DNA from: Pomacea canaliculata
Lineage: Eukaryota > Mollusca > Gastropoda > Architaenioglossa > Ampullariidae
Direction of reading: 5' to 3'
DNA length: 64,000 bases
Assembly (NCBI RefSeq): GCF_003073045.1
Contig: NC_037597.1
Location: 1,488,190 to 1,552,189 of the forward strand
Shown here: piece after piece, positions 12,236 through 24,565 of the stretch
Layout: the number at the start of each line of letters is the position of its first letter
How positions within the stretch are numbered: the stretch's first letter is position 1
Notes under the pieces: generated by a model
Databases searched by the model: none
What the model saw: the letters and a program-made list of their open reading frames with translations, nothing else
What the model was told of the DNA's origin: nothing
Translations under genes and position numbers: made by a program

Positions 12236-14870
12236 TAAATTATTTTTTATTTACAAATTATGTCTACAGTTTATGACTGCCAGTCATGCAGAATAAGTCT
12301 CATTCATTTTTGGGAGCATATTTTATCTTCATAAGCAGAATAAAGATGTCAAGATGAATATATTTCTACAACCTATTAGTTTATAAAGCATGTATAGTGA
12401 TTTATCTACAGATCATCAAATCTGCTAACAGACTTTAAAATAAAGTGGTAAAAAATGCAGGACTTTACTTTCTTAGTAAAGTTCTTGTATGGTATATTTT
12501 TATAAGTTGTTTGTGATGTATAAATACCAGCTTTTTTTCCTTAGACACTCTTATCATGAGAAGCTGCAACTGCCATAAGCATGTCCTTTGCCTTTGGCTT
12601 CTCATAGTACAATTAAGCAGGTAAATTCATTTTTTACTCCTTAAATGAATTTGAAACCATTTTGACAGATTATATTCCCCTTGCAAATGGCCATTTAAAT
12701 TTTTTTGAAGAAATATATTTTTAATATCGTTAAATAACATTTAAATATTAAAGCTATCCTACCAAGTATATTTTAAAACAAATAAAAGTAAAGGATTTTT
12801 AATCATAAATTTTCAAATCATCACAGATCAGAATTCACTCAAAATATTTCTAGGTTTTTTTCTGTTAATATTTTACAATTCAGGATTTTAATGTACTTTT
12901 TTTTACAGTAATGTTCAAAGAAAAACGTGTTCATATCTGAGTTTAAGAAGACAAAGCAGCAGATCTGAATGTGAAGTTAATTTTTGAAAACTTCTGTTCA
13001 TATTGTTTTTAAGACTGTCATAATTTGCATCAGTTATTTTCAGTATCAGAGCTTGTTGCTGAAAAATTTTAGGTGCAGTTTTAGTATCATTAGACTCTGC
13101 ATGAAAGAACAGAAGACTTAATTCTTTGAGCCCTGTGCCTTTCACCAGCTCTCATATTAACTTGGAGTCTGCTGGTAGTTCCCTAGTATTAAAAACCTTT
13201 GATCTTAAGTAAAAACTTAATTATCCCCTCCCATATTACTTCTAAAAACTGATTTAGTGTGCTTACCTGGCACACATTTTACGTGTCACATCTCAAGATT
13301 TGTTTCAAAGTTTAAATCTCATGAGAAAATATGTTTAATGATTTTTTCCCACAAAATTGTACAGTTTGATCAAAATGATAACATTCCATTGTGAAAATGC
13401 TGATTTTTGGTGATTGTTTCTTCACATTTCATATAAAAATTAGGACGTTTTACATATCTGGGATATAGAAATTTTTCATGAAATATTGGTTCTACATTCT
13501 TTTGAAATACTATTTTAAAGCTTCAGCAACACATTTCAGCTGAATAAATGTTAAGCTTTGTGATACATTATTATTGTACACAAATATTTTTTTTAAATGG
13601 GTGTACATTTCTTGCATTTTTGTTGTTTCTTAATCAGTTCTGTTTTTTTAAATAGCACATAATATTTTATGCTACATATTGGTTGTCTTTTATTTTTGTT
13701 AAAGAAGTCTCACATATCATGTCTTAATGATCTGACTATAGAAAATGGTGATTGTTGTAACATTTAAGTTTGCATTGTGATGTTCTGCAACGGTATATTG
13801 CCATTAATTTCACTCCCAGTGCAACATTTATTTCAAGGTAATTGTCATGTGCATGGAAAGTCTTTTTCTTTTTTGTAACAGACGAATCCTCCATATTTTG
13901 CATAACTAATTCTATAAAAAAAAATCATCTAAATTTTATTGCAGTTGTCCACTTCCTATTCTAGAACTGCCATAAATAAATACTCACTAAAGTCTTATAA
14001 ACCACACAGTTTCCTTTATCTTATATGGTGGGTTTTAGACAGTCTCCATCTTTTATGTATTTTCAGGGCTCAAGATGTTTTATTTGCCTTGATAGTGGTG
14101 CAACGAATGTGTCTCTTTCCTCTTTAATAAAGTAAAATACATCTAGCATCACATCTGATGGTGGTGTGTCAAGATACATGCCATCAACATTATTGGGCAA
14201 TGAAGCATTTATGCTGTTTAAATCTCAATAGATTTCTTATTTTTGTATTGTTTAGTGACCTGTAGCAATATGAACAATAGTTGTTGAGTATGCCTTCTAT
14301 CCTTTTACAAGGTATTACTTTTAAAGCATTTTTATATTTTATATTGCACATTTTTAAAATTTGGGCATTCAGTTGTTAATGGTTATTTTAATATAGATTT
14401 TTTTCTTGAGAGTAAGGATATTATGAATTTACAACATATATGAACAGTGTAAGTGGATGGGTAGGTGAGTAGGTGTGTGTTTGTGAGTATGTTTGCCTTC
14501 ACATTTACATGTGTATAGATGTTTATGTTAATGCATACATGGGTAAATGCAAGTGCCATACATGCATCATTACATATTCGTGAAAAGTACAGATGTTTCT
14601 GCATTTTATCAGCAAATATAGATTGATGAGTTCAAAGTTGGAAATTGTTAACCATAGTACAGGTGTTAATTATCATTTGACACCCTATGGTTTCATTTAA
14701 ATGCCTAAGTAAAACATCTAGAAGCTGTTTATCTCAAGAAAATTTTATCTTGCATAATTATCTGCTTAAAATAGGTTGGATTCAAGATGAAAACAAGGCT
14801 TTTTTAAGAATAAAAGTTGTGGTCAGATATGTTTTTATTTAATGTCTTTTTTTTTTGTCTGTAGGTGCGC
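12236..14870. other. AT-rich intergenic region, no gene seen
   Basis: About 2.6 kb of strongly AT-rich sequence with many homopolymer runs. The open frames are short and lack codon or domain character. A stray splice-like TTTTTTCCTTAG at 12543 has no coding exon behind it. It may hold the SLC46-like 3' UTR and ancient repeats, but I cannot name any. Confidence 0.5.
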
Positions 14871-14929
14871 ATACGTCTGTGTGCAAGGGGGGGGTGTGGG
14901 GGGGCAGCCGGTCCACCCCATAATATTAG

Positions 14930-15090
14930 CCACCCACCTAGCACGGCCGCCTTCAGAGTACCTTTGAGGACCGGCTCTGGCAAGGTACATCATGTCGTAC
15001 GACATCGAACCACACCAGCCTCTGCTGCTTCACGGTAATGAGGAGAGGCTCCTGGGGATCCACCGATCGAGGAGCCGCCCCCTCAAAAAA
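14930..15090 (-). mobile_element. LINE ORF2 C-terminal remnant, minus strand
   Basis: The minus strand encodes DPQEPLLITVKQQRLVWF followed by a VVRHD-like block. This is the 'LLATVKRRKLAWFGHVTRHD' segment near the C terminus of the endonuclease/RT LINEs. The related segment in the fragment at 61262-61442 (QEPLLAIVKRCKLVW) supports it. It is short and broken by later insertions. A G-rich tract lies just upstream at 14886-14904. Confidence 0.6.
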
Positions 15091-15345
15091 GATATTAAGG
15101 GGACAAGAATGTGAACAACGTTCGTTGTCAACATGAAGTGATAGAGTGTTGGCTGCCCTACGTTCAAATATCGTCTCGGGCACATTCTTTCTCTGCATGT
15201 GGCATTTGTTTACAAGGCTGGCTGCTGCCTTGCCGTGATATAGCCGTAAAACACCAATCCCCCAACCGGCGTGAAACAATAACACCCTCCCACTAAAGCT
15301 GAGCATCTTCCTATGCCACCGCACAATCACCATGTTATGAAAGTG
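15070..15345 (+). repeat. Dispersed repeat shared with 27560-27700, interrupted by a SINE
   Basis: The left part ('aaaaaagatattaa...acaagaatgtgaacaac') and the right part ('gagcatcttcctatgc') both recur at 27585-27700, where they are almost adjacent. The present copy carries about 150 bp of SINE family B sequence (15146-15290) between them. The SINE therefore probably inserted into an older repeat. Confidence 0.55.
15146..15290 (+). repeat. tRNA-derived SINE family B, 5'-truncated copy
   Basis: It matches the family B body from the B-box area (TTGGCTGCCCTACGTTCAAA) through 'ttctctgcatgtggca', 'tttacaaggctggctg' and the tail 'gccgtgatatagccgtaaaa' with caccaatccccc. The A-box end is missing. 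Compare 23502-23686, 55575-55757 and 59579-59732. Confidence 0.7.
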
Positions 15346-15477
15346 TCGTCTAGGCATGCGTAGGTAACTTAATTGGCTAAGCTAGACATTAGGCCAGGGA
15401 GAAAGCTGATTTTAAAGAAAGAAAAACCATTGATGGGAGTGGGCGTAAATAATGGTAAGAACACCGAAACTTCTTGT

Positions 15478-15600
15478 TTTTAAGTCCAGCATCCATTATT
15501 ATGTTTGTGTGTTTTTTTCTTTTTAGTAATAGCACTTTGAGCCAGCCTTTAATGGTGGGGGAAAGAGCTATACAAATTAAAAATTATTAGTAGTATCGAA
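15478..15600 (+). repeat. LINE 3'-tail repeat (copy 1)
   Basis: It carries 'ccagcatccattattatgtt', a T-rich stretch, then 'gcactttgagcc' and 'gctatacaaatt' with a short AT tail. The same string order occurs at 36085-36210. The 'GCGCTTTGAGC ... CGCTATATAAAT' ending is typical of CR1/L2-clade LINE 3' UTRs. No coding part is attached. Confidence 0.6.
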
Positions 15601-15859
15601 AATGGTCAATCAATGCAAATAAGTGATTGTTCGGCATCATATATGCTACAACACTTTTCTTGGCAGCATACAACGGATTGAATAGCTATTCATCGGTTTC
15701 ACTGAGCCGATCAGGCACATTAGTCACTGTCTTAAAAGACCATAGATTCTTTGCATTCATCTCGAGCACAGACTCACTTCATAGGAGCATGGACGTGTAA
15801 TACAATTTCGTGATACGAGTCCGAGATCGCCAGTGTCCCATTCAGGGGAGAGTACTAGC

Positions 15860-15934
15860 TTCGTGACTTCCGGTGTGGTTTGTTGACGGAAAGGTTACTT
15901 CCGGTGTGGTTTGTTGATGTCCCAACACGAACAC
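15860..15934 (+). promoter_or_regulatory. RRP36 core promoter and non-coding first exon with duplicated ETS-type motif
   Basis: The block ACTTCCGGTGTGGTTTGTTG occurs twice, 30 nt apart (about 15867 and 15897). ACTTCCGG is the ETS/GABP motif (CCGGAAGT on the other strand), common at TATA-less housekeeping promoters. A donor AACAC|GTGAGT follows at 15934/15935 and would pair with the acceptor at 17249-17250, just before the RRP36 ATG. Bases 15935-17250 would be the 5' UTR intron. The transcription start is inferred. Confidence 0.55.
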
Positions 15935-16499
15935 GTGAGTTATCTTAGTATTACCTTACTGAAACGCCTAGGTTTTATGATTAATTTTTATTTATAGTTT
16001 ATTGAACAAGCTCTACACTTTGTCGAAAATGTTGAACTGATGGAAGCACTTAACTAGTTTATAAGCTCCTTTCTGCTTGAAACGGAAAAAAAAAAACCGA
16101 CACACGACTATCCATTTTCAGATCATATTTTATTGGCTATAAGCCAAGGGAGGATTTTTAGCCATAACATCTGATAAGACATAAATCACACAATAACAAT
16201 GTCGTATGTATAACAAATTGTGACAATATGGCGAAAGGTATAGATGAATACATGATACTACATATATATAGAAATTACTTAAACAGTGAAAGTTCAATTC
16301 GAATAAATTTGCTTAAATTTAATGAGTATAATATTTAATTAGATGTAATATTCATCAGCTAGTGAAATTTAAATACATTAGGACGACGCATAAAATATAT
16401 AGGAAGCAGCACTTTTCGAGACACAAACAAAAAAAGCCCCTGCCCCAAAGCCAACCAAACTATCATGTTTGTTTCATCATTACTACTGACATGACCTTT

Positions 16500-17010
16500 C
16501 ACAAACAAGTTGCAGTTTTCTGTCAGTCTGCTTTTTACGAGCTCCATAAGATTCTCACGACAAACTGCTAGCACCCTTGTCCATGCTTTTGTTCTATCTA
16601 GACTGATTTACAGTAATTACTTCCCCTGGGGCTGCCCTCCATACATCATTCACAAACTTCAGAAAGTACAAAACTCTGCTGCACGTTTTGTGCTCAAAGC
16701 AAGGGAACAAGACCACGTCACTCCTCTCAAGTTGTTTGTGCTCTGCTTCAGTTTTTTTGAAGCTACTTCGCCTGCCAGTTTCTCTTAACTTCTTTTCCTC
16801 TACATCCCTACCAGAAAGCTTCGCTCTTCATCAGACCAGTGCATTCTATCTACTCTTGTCACCAAAACGAAACATACTATCACCGACTTATTATCAGTGG
16901 TGCAACAAAACAGTGGAACTCCCTTCTTTTTTTTCCCTATCCATCCACCCTTTTACATATACAGCATTCTCACACACTTCACATGATATTTACTTAGAGA
17001 TCTGTGCCCA
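16500..17010 (+). mobile_element. CR1/L2-like LINE ORF2 C-terminal remnant in the RRP36 5' UTR intron
   Basis: It encodes LVHAFVLSRLIYSNYFPWG then LQKVQNSAARFVLKAR and DHVTPL, the 'LVHALVtSRLDYCN ... LQ.VQNaAARLv ... HVTPLL' region after the RT domain of L2/CR1 elements. Past about 16760 it shifts frame through a KLRSSSDQ-like block and a 'WNSLP' remnant at about 16915. It is a dead fragment sharing the host gene's orientation. Confidence 0.8.
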
Positions 17011-17261
17011 TTCTAGTTTCCCGCACATATGGTGGGCACTATGTGGTACAATTTGTCGTGAAAAGAAAAAAATAGGGCAACCATCCCTTGACATCATCAA
17101 AACTAAAGCTTCTTAATTTTTTCAATGTCAGTTGATTGTTTTAATTATTAGGCACCATTTTCATCACTTTCTTGTAGCTATTTAAGTTAACTTTCAAGCC
17201 TGAGATTAGCAAAAGGGATTAACGAAATATTTAAAATATTGATATTTCAGATCTCCATAAA

Positions 17262-20200
17262 ATGGAAAGCACTGATCAAGATGTCACAGGAACTGACAAG
17301 ATGGTAATTGTGTTAGTGTATAATGAACAAATGCATTTTATTGTATTTTTGGATGAACGCATATGTTGGTAAATTGAATCCTCAATGAAGTGGTCGGAAA
17401 CATTGTTTGACATGAAAATAACATACATAACCCTCTCCCTCCCAACTAGCTTCTCATATGTTGGTAGAACTACAGGCATATAATGAAATTGTCCAAGAGT
17501 GGGCTAAAAGAAAACATTAACCTTTGAAATTTCAAATTGTAATCAATCTGTTTTTCTGGGTCTTTGTTGATCTTAAAATCTTAGCATTAAAAAATGTATA
17601 ATGATGTCAGTTACTTGGAGAAGTTTCTCGTTACTATATTTTAGTCTATGTTAACTTACTCATATTTTAATTTAACAAGTATCTAAAAATAAATCTTTTA
17701 CTTCTGTGTGCTTTATCATTATGTCTAGCATTTTTTAACTGTGCTTTATAATGCCTAACTTTTCATTTATTTTTAAGTATATTAATATATGCCATTGTCA
17801 ATATTTTTGCTTTTGATCATTTTTCCTTGAAACAATTGAGTGCTACATGTTTAATCAAGATAAATTGGTTGTTTACAAGCTTGCTGTAAAAGTTGTAATT
17901 TGTAAGACAGACTGAACTGTTATTGCTGTATTTTGAATATGTTCTTTATAGTTCAAGTAGCTGACCTTACTTTCTTTGTTTGTTTCAGGATGTTATACGT
18001 GAAGGTATGTTTTTAGAAATGTTTTGGTACACATGTACACTTATATCAATAACATTTATGATATTTTCAATGTTATTCTTGGTGTTTATTTACCATCCAG
18101 TATGTTTTTGTCTCTGGAAAATCACCTAGATATTTAAAGGTTATTTAGAGGTTTATCACAAACACACATATGCATGTGCACATTACACAATATGCACATG
18201 CATGCAGACATTTATTTATACTTTCACAGAATGAGCATAAAAATATTTTCAAACTGATAAAAACAGGTCTGCATAGAAAATGTTTTAAGCTATTGATAAA
18301 TATATGAATTGCTGCATACAGTCATCTCTGTGTTGTTTACAGAATTATCACAGCTTACTGCAGAAGAAATGCAGACTTTGAAGGAGAAAATGGGCTTAAA
18401 AGCGTAAGTCAAAGAACGTTTTATTCAGTAAGGGCTTTTTATAAAATTTTTTAAAAAAGGAAAACTGATACATTTTAATCATGTAACAGGTTGAAATTTA
18501 AATGTAAAGAAGATGTCAGAGTTAAAATACAGGGAATATGAGGGAGCCATACCCGATTGGTGGCACGTGTCATGCTCAGAACTTCTTTCTTATCACTTAT
18601 CAATGCCTCTAACATGAAGTGGCAAGGAGAAACATGAATCTTGAGAAATTAAATCGATTTCCTTACCTCTTCAATCAAATCTTTATTTGTGCCCCAAGCC
18701 GTAATGTCACTAATTGTGGAGTCATGGCTGACAACAGCATTTTGATCTCTTGACCACAAGTGGATGATACAACGTGCTCAGAAAATACAAAATCTCAAAA
18801 GCCCAAACACAGATGTAGTAACAACTGTCATCGAATGCACAGGAAAACATAGGAATGGAATAAGTGTGCATATGTTCCCAAAGGATTCAGGGTCCACAGC
18901 TACTATATAGAAGCATACTTTTTCTCGTTCAAGAACACCAAGTAGCTTGATGAACACCTGAAGTTATCTTGATAAATAAACTTCATATTCAACTTTTCAA
19001 ACCACAATATTACTGCTGTGACCAGTAACACAAAATGTTGTTAGTAATATACACACAGTGAATGATCACAAAATTCTGCAACAGCATCCATGAAAATATA
19101 TCTGCTTTTCCAATTTTTTGTTGTTGAGCACATTGTATTTGCAGTTTTGAACCAGGTTCAAACACAAGGATTAGTACCTTCAAGGTTACAGAACAGCATT
19201 TTACACTTCTTGTCACTTTTAGAGCACGTCAATTGAAGATTGTCTGATGAACCCGATGCATTGCTCCACCTTCTGGCCATTATATACTTATCAAGATACA
19301 GCAGCTGTGATGTCACACATTCTCTCATGGGAGTGAAATTTTGCAGCACTTGCTGACTATAGGTGCATATTGGCAACATGTTAATAAATAAACTCCTGTG
19401 TTTTGCTCTGAAATTTAAAGATTATATTTATATTATCTGTACCTACCAAAATGTGTTTACAACTCGGACCAGTCCTGTAGGTCTTTTAGCTCTTGTTTTT
19501 TCCTTCAAAGACTTTAAAGTAAGTTCTTCAGAAGATCGGGTTTTTTTTTGTAGACAACAATATTTGGCTTTCCTTTCCCGTGTTTAAAGTGGCTTTTTCT
19601 GAAAGACATGAAAGACATTTTTATTCATTCTTTTCGTGATTCATTTATTTCATTGTTTTGTTGCTTGATGCTACATGAGCACTAAATGTATACATTAGTG
19701 ATTCTTTCTTAACTGAATGAAGAAAAGGTATGATCTCCCTTCTTTGACTCTTTTGGAGTTATGCTTTATAAAGTTTTTCATTTCTCTGATAGTTTCAGAA
19801 AAATTTTATCAAATCTTACTAAAACTCAGGAGCCAGCAAAACATCCACTGAAAATTCCTCGTCGAGAAAACAAAAATAGGTAAGCCAGAGATATGTCAAA
19901 TTGATTTTTTTTTTTTTTTAAAATATAAAAGCGGTAACCAAGAATCATATAGTTTACATGCAATTATAAAGCACACTGCACCTTTAGGCAGGATGTAACC
20001 AACCAAATTATTTACCACTTTCAGACCCACAGAGATATCTTCCAAGAGAAAAGTTGGTTTTCTTCGTAAAATACCAGGAATATCCAGTGGAAGGAAAAGA
20101 GTGAGTTGGTACCTTTTTGTCATGTTCCTAATTTAAATTATAACTATTATGTCAGCTTCATTATTGTTTCATTACCATCCATGACGAATTCTCTGGTGTT

Positions 20201-23200
20201 AGTTTCTGTAACAGGCTTATTTTACATTGTGGGGTTGTTAGCCCTACCACAACCTAATTTTCCTCTTAGTCGCCTCTTATGACATGCTTGGCTGGATGGC
20301 AGGGACCCTATTCTTACAATGCTCGCTAGGCAAGCATACCCTGAGGTCCCACAACTTAATGTTACAAAAATGATACACATTAGGAGCAAAACCCAAAATC
20401 TACAGTTATTTTTACTAAGTTGTATTCTTTAATCCCTGCTAACCTTAACTGGCTGGTTTCAAGTTATCTTCTGTCATCAGCCTGAACTACTTTATGTTTC
20501 CCCAGCTTTATTACTCATAATACATTCTTTATTGGTTCCTCAATATTTAATAATGGGAATAGTTGATGGTAATGAGCTAGTCTTCTGAGATTAAAAAGCT
20601 AAAAAAATTAAATGTGGCATTTTGTCTAGCACCCATGTTGAGAATCGGAACACTTTATTTCTTGGTTCTTCCACTTGCTCATAATATGGTAAAATTTTCC
20701 ATTGTGAGTGGTTATTGACCAGCATGCATTAATCAGGGTTTATTTTTTATATTTATTTTTCTATTTTAGGTCGCTAGAGATCCTCGTTTTGATGATTTGT
20801 CGGGCACATTTCGTGAAGATATCTTCGAACGTGACTATGGATTTTTGACAGATCTGAAGTCTCAAGAAAAAAGGGTGAGTAGGTTTTTGAGAACTATTCT
20901 GAAATAAAATTGACAAAAAAATATAAAGCTGCATTAAAATCACTCTGGTTAGTGCATGTAAATTAATCTACATGAAATGTCTGTAGCATTTTTGTTGTAC
21001 GTAGCTTCAAGTGTCATGGTATTGCCTCTTTTTCAGTGATATAAAAGAAATTTGCAACAATTCTTAAAACCAAACTAAAAAACATAGAAGTTGTAAAAGT
21101 AGGGTTAAAAAAAGTGAGACATTGAAAATTATTTAATTTTAAGTAAGTTTTCATATTTGTTAATTATCAGACTTTTGAAACAGTTTTAGAGCTTGTGTGC
21201 AAATGTTTTATGTTAATGTTAATTAGTAATTATTGTTACTTAGTGGTAATAAATATTACACAATTATTATTTAGTTATGAAGGAGCTATAGTTGCAACTG
21301 ATACATGTGCATTTTGAAAAGCAACAAAGCAGGTAATTTTGGTCTTCAATCATCACAGAAACTGCATAAGATGTTGAAGAAAGAAAAGCATGTAGAGAAA
21401 AAAGCAAAACTGCGCCAGCTCCTAAACAGAATGGTAAGCACCATTATTGAATACAATATATTATGTGATGCATTTTAATACACATTCTTAATGTATGAAC
21501 TATCACCTGACAGTTTTTTTTGGAGTGTTAAAAGGATATCCCCATATGAAGCTACATGTAGCTTTGATTTAAATTGTTTTCTTGGATCGGAAGCTTACAA
21601 CATCTTTTCAGTATTGGATGCCAGCACATGACTTTTTAATTTTAGACTTAAACCAGAATTAGAGTTTCTGATATGTGAGCACCATTAACTGACACTTCAT
21701 CATAAGCAGCCATACACTTGCACAGCTGTCATTCAAGTCTGATCAGTCATATGCCAACTTTTTTTTTGCTACCGGCTGCTACCAACCAGAAAGAATCAAC
21801 TCAAGGAACCACTTTTCATTTAAGAATTTCCTTATTTATTTGAGCATGTCAACAGCTTGAAGGATTGGTTCTTACTGTTGGTGACCTTCATTGTGACACA
21901 CCAACATGCTTCTAATTGTCGAAAGTACTTGATATTATTGGAGTATTAATCCCTTCCAGTTGGATTATAGATAAGGCCATGGTACTGAATCTGCTCTTCC
22001 AAAGGTTTTAAATGACCTACTCCTCAGTGCTGGTGACAATGTGTCATTTCTGGCACTTGTCAGCTGCATTTGATACTGTAGATTATTCTATACTTTTACA
22101 CAGACTTTATAAGTCTTTTGGTATTCATGATGTTGCTTATTCCTGGTTTTGATTCTATGTCATGGACCGAACCAGACTTTATTCAGATACTTCTGTTCTG
22201 AGATGTGATCACCAATACACTGCTGATGATACACAGCTTTATCAGTCATCTCCACTTACTGCACTCTGGACTTCTGACATGGACACATGAATGTATAGAT
22301 GATGTTAAGTCCTGGATGCTCCAAAACAAACTGCAACTGAATGGCTACAAGACTGAACTGCTACTTAGTTGTAAGTCACTCAAACAGCTTGGGTGTCTTG
22401 ATCAGTTTGACTTGGAATGGGTTACCCATTAGCCTTTGACACTGAATCTTTTACCACTTTTCAGTCGAAGATTAAGATGCATATTTTCAGAACAATGACT
22501 TAACTGTGACCCTGTTCTGACCATGAGCATGCAACAGCATGTCTGTAAATTACATGTGTGTAAATAAGTGAATGTTGTAGAAGTGCATGGGTATCTTATA
22601 CGCGAATATGGGTGCATGGTTGTTGATGATTTCGTCTATGTAGAATGTATTTAATTTTTGGAAATGCACTATACAAATCCTTATTGTTATTATTAGTATT
22701 TTGAAATCTCAACCAGTCTTCTTCTTTCTTTGATCAGTGACAAAGTTTTAATTTTAGTGAACAGATACAAGATATGGATGAAGTAACCAGGATATATAGA
22801 CCTGGGAAAAGAGAACACATAAAAGATTTGAAAGAAAATAAAGCATTTTTATCCTTTTTTTTTTTTTGTTGTAAGTCTATTTAACAGCTTCGTTGAATCT
22901 ATCAACAAAAGTGGAAAGAGTTTAGAAACACATAGATCATGTGACAACAAAATTCTTGTCACAAATAAGTCAATAACTGATTTTTTTAAAAAAAAGACGG
23001 TGGTAAAAGTATTTAAGAATTCAACTACTCAAATATTTTTTCCACCATTTTCTTCTCACTGAACTTCGATAGTATGCAAAAGGGAATGTACCCAAATCTA
23101 TTAACAAGCTTTTGTGAGGATTTGTGGTTGAAGACAGAAATTCTAATAATGAATCAGGTTTCTTACATCACTGTGACTTTTAGGATGTAAGCAGTCTCAG

Positions 23201-24360
23201 TTGAACACTTTTCACTGACTTGCCTCAAGCATATGCAAGACTGGTCAATAACTGCATGGCAATATGTCATGGTTCTTAAAATGTATAATGCCTACTTATG
23301 ATTTTTTTTCTTCTTCGAATGCTTTGACAGTAACTGCGCTGCAAGGAAACTCTGGGGAGCATAAGATGACGACTTTGTTGTGAATCTTTTTTGTTGTCAC
23401 AGAGCATGTGAGCTGCAGTCCACCGAGCGTTAACTTCAGTCTTATAGTTTGTGGAGTGCTTGCCTGTCAGGGTTTATTCCCCATCCCTAAGCTAGATTGT
23501 AGAGCGACCTGGTGGCATGACGGTTAGTGCCCATCACCAATACAGTAAAATTTGGCTGTCCTGGGTTCAGCTCTCGTATCAGGCACGCTGCTCTTTTCTC
23601 TGTATGTGGGATCTGTTTGCAGGGCTGACTGCCTTGCTGCGATATAGTCTTACTTGCTGGCTCAGCATAAAACACCAATTCCCCTGCCTTTCTAAAAGCT
23701 GGATTGTGACTCTTTCTTGTCTTTGGTGTCAGTTAATCTGTGTTTGCTTGTGTCCATGGATGTACTCCTAGGTGATCACCTTCTTTTCTAGTTATGATTT
23801 TATAAAGTACCAAATTTTATAACTTTTCATATGCATCTAACAAGCTGCTTTTATCCATAGGAACAACAAGAGAAGGTCACAGAAGAAAAGAAGAGGAAGA
23901 AGAAGCTAGAAAAAGAGTGGAAGCAGAAAGAAAAGGAGCGAGTTCAAGAAGGGAAAGCCCCATTCTTCCTAAAGAAATGTGAGCCACAAATGTTAACAGG
24001 AGAAACTAATAAATAATTTGAAAAAAATCAGTGCTTGGATCATTCTTCATCAATTGTTGCTATATAAAAAAAATTCCTAGATAGCCTGTGTAAATATGCC
24101 ATTGAAAAGTGATATTTCAAATTCTGTTATGTGGGTTTTTAAAGTGGTGTCTGTTTTGTAGATTTAAAACTGATTCCAGTTTTTTGATAACAGGTATAAA
24201 TTTTCTATTTTTTGTTAAAACAGCTGATAAGAAGACGCTGGAGCTTGCTGATAAATACAGAATATTGAAAGAGAAAGGAACGCTGAACAACTTTTTGCAG
24301 AAAAAAAGAAAGAAGAAAGCATCAAAGGAGAGAAAACGATTACCAAATTTGTCACCATGA
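17262..24360 (+). CDS. RRP36: rRNA-processing protein RRP36 homologue, 9 coding exons
   Basis: RRP36 is a nucleolar SSU-processome factor needed for early pre-rRNA cleavages on the 18S side. Exons are 17262-17303, 17989-18004 (16 nt), 18343-18403, 19793-19879, 20025-20100, 20770-20874, 21359-21433, 23861-23978 and 24224-24360, totalling 717 nt (238 aa; human is about 259). All introns are GT-AG and phases agree. The diagnostic block VARDPRFDDLSG begins at residue 95, followed by FERDYGFLTDLKSQEKR. A lysine/glutamate-rich coiled coil spans about residues 120-183. The C terminus has GKAPFFLKKSDKKTLELADK and ends in basic KKRKKKASKERKRLP, as in the family. The ATG follows an acceptor at 17250 by 11 nt, and the leader exon is at 15934. 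Intron 7 (2.4 kb) holds a LINE and a SINE; intron 3 (1.4 kb) holds a possible THAP fragment. The exon 4 acceptor is ambiguous by 6 nt (19792 or 19798). Confidence 0.93.
18805..18905 (+). pseudogene. Possible THAP-domain fragment in RRP36 intron 3
   Basis: One plus frame reads ECTGKHRNGISVHMFPKDSG and then meets a stop. C, GIS-H and FPKD are spaced as at the start of a THAP zinc finger (C...gisFhrFPkd). THAP domains spread with P-element-like transposons. Only about 25 residues are visible and the later Cys and His residues are not found in frame, so this is a weak call. Confidence 0.3.
20195..20352 (+). repeat. Probable dispersed repeat in RRP36 intron 5
   Basis: The segment contains 'cttagtcgcctcttatgaca' followed by 'tgcttgg...ccctattctt'. 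I recognise this wording as a frequent interspersed repeat in invertebrate genomes, and its base composition is higher in GC than the flanks. No second copy was noticed in this window, so the call depends on memory of the motif. Confidence 0.35.
21950..22690 (+). mobile_element. CR1/L2-like LINE reverse transcriptase remnant in RRP36 intron 7
   Basis: Frames joined across shifts give LVSAAFDTVDYSILLHRLYK and FGIHDVAYSWF, which is RT motif A with its flank (DLSAAFDTVDH). TADDTQLYQS follows (the YADDTQLY catalytic box with Y changed to T), then DDVKSWMLQNKLQLNGYKTE. The stretch between motif A and the DD box is shortened, suggesting an internal deletion. The 3' end is GCACTATACAAATCC with a short TTATTATTAG tail. 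The copy is dead and sense to the host gene. Confidence 0.85.
23502..23686 (+). repeat. tRNA-derived SINE family B, near full-length copy in RRP36 intron 7
   Basis: A box TGGCATGACGG, B box GGTTCAGCTCTC, then the shared body 'ttctctgtatgtgggatctg', 'ttgcagggctgactgccttg' and the tail 'gatatagtcttacttgctgg' with 'ctcagcataaaacaccaatt'. It matches the copies at 55.6 and 59.6 kb across almost its whole length. It starts next to a T/A-rich boundary; no clean target-site duplication was seen. Confidence 0.8.
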
Positions 24361-24565
24361 AACCATGCAACTTCACTTTTTTCTTTCACATAAGCCAAAC
24401 TTGCACACACATACACTGTATATATATATATGCATATGAGAACACAAGGGAAAGGTGTGAGAGATTATTTTGTGGATGCATGAGATTTAGGCTTCTGCAT
24501 CATGTTTGGATTTGTTTCACAAATGTTTGATTAAAATTTGAAGTATGCTCATTTAGCTTATTTTT

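Noticed and set aside
14953-15357. 134-codon minus-strand ORF
   Set aside because: It runs across the LINE remnant, the shared repeat and the SINE, so it is a mosaic of repeats rather than a gene.
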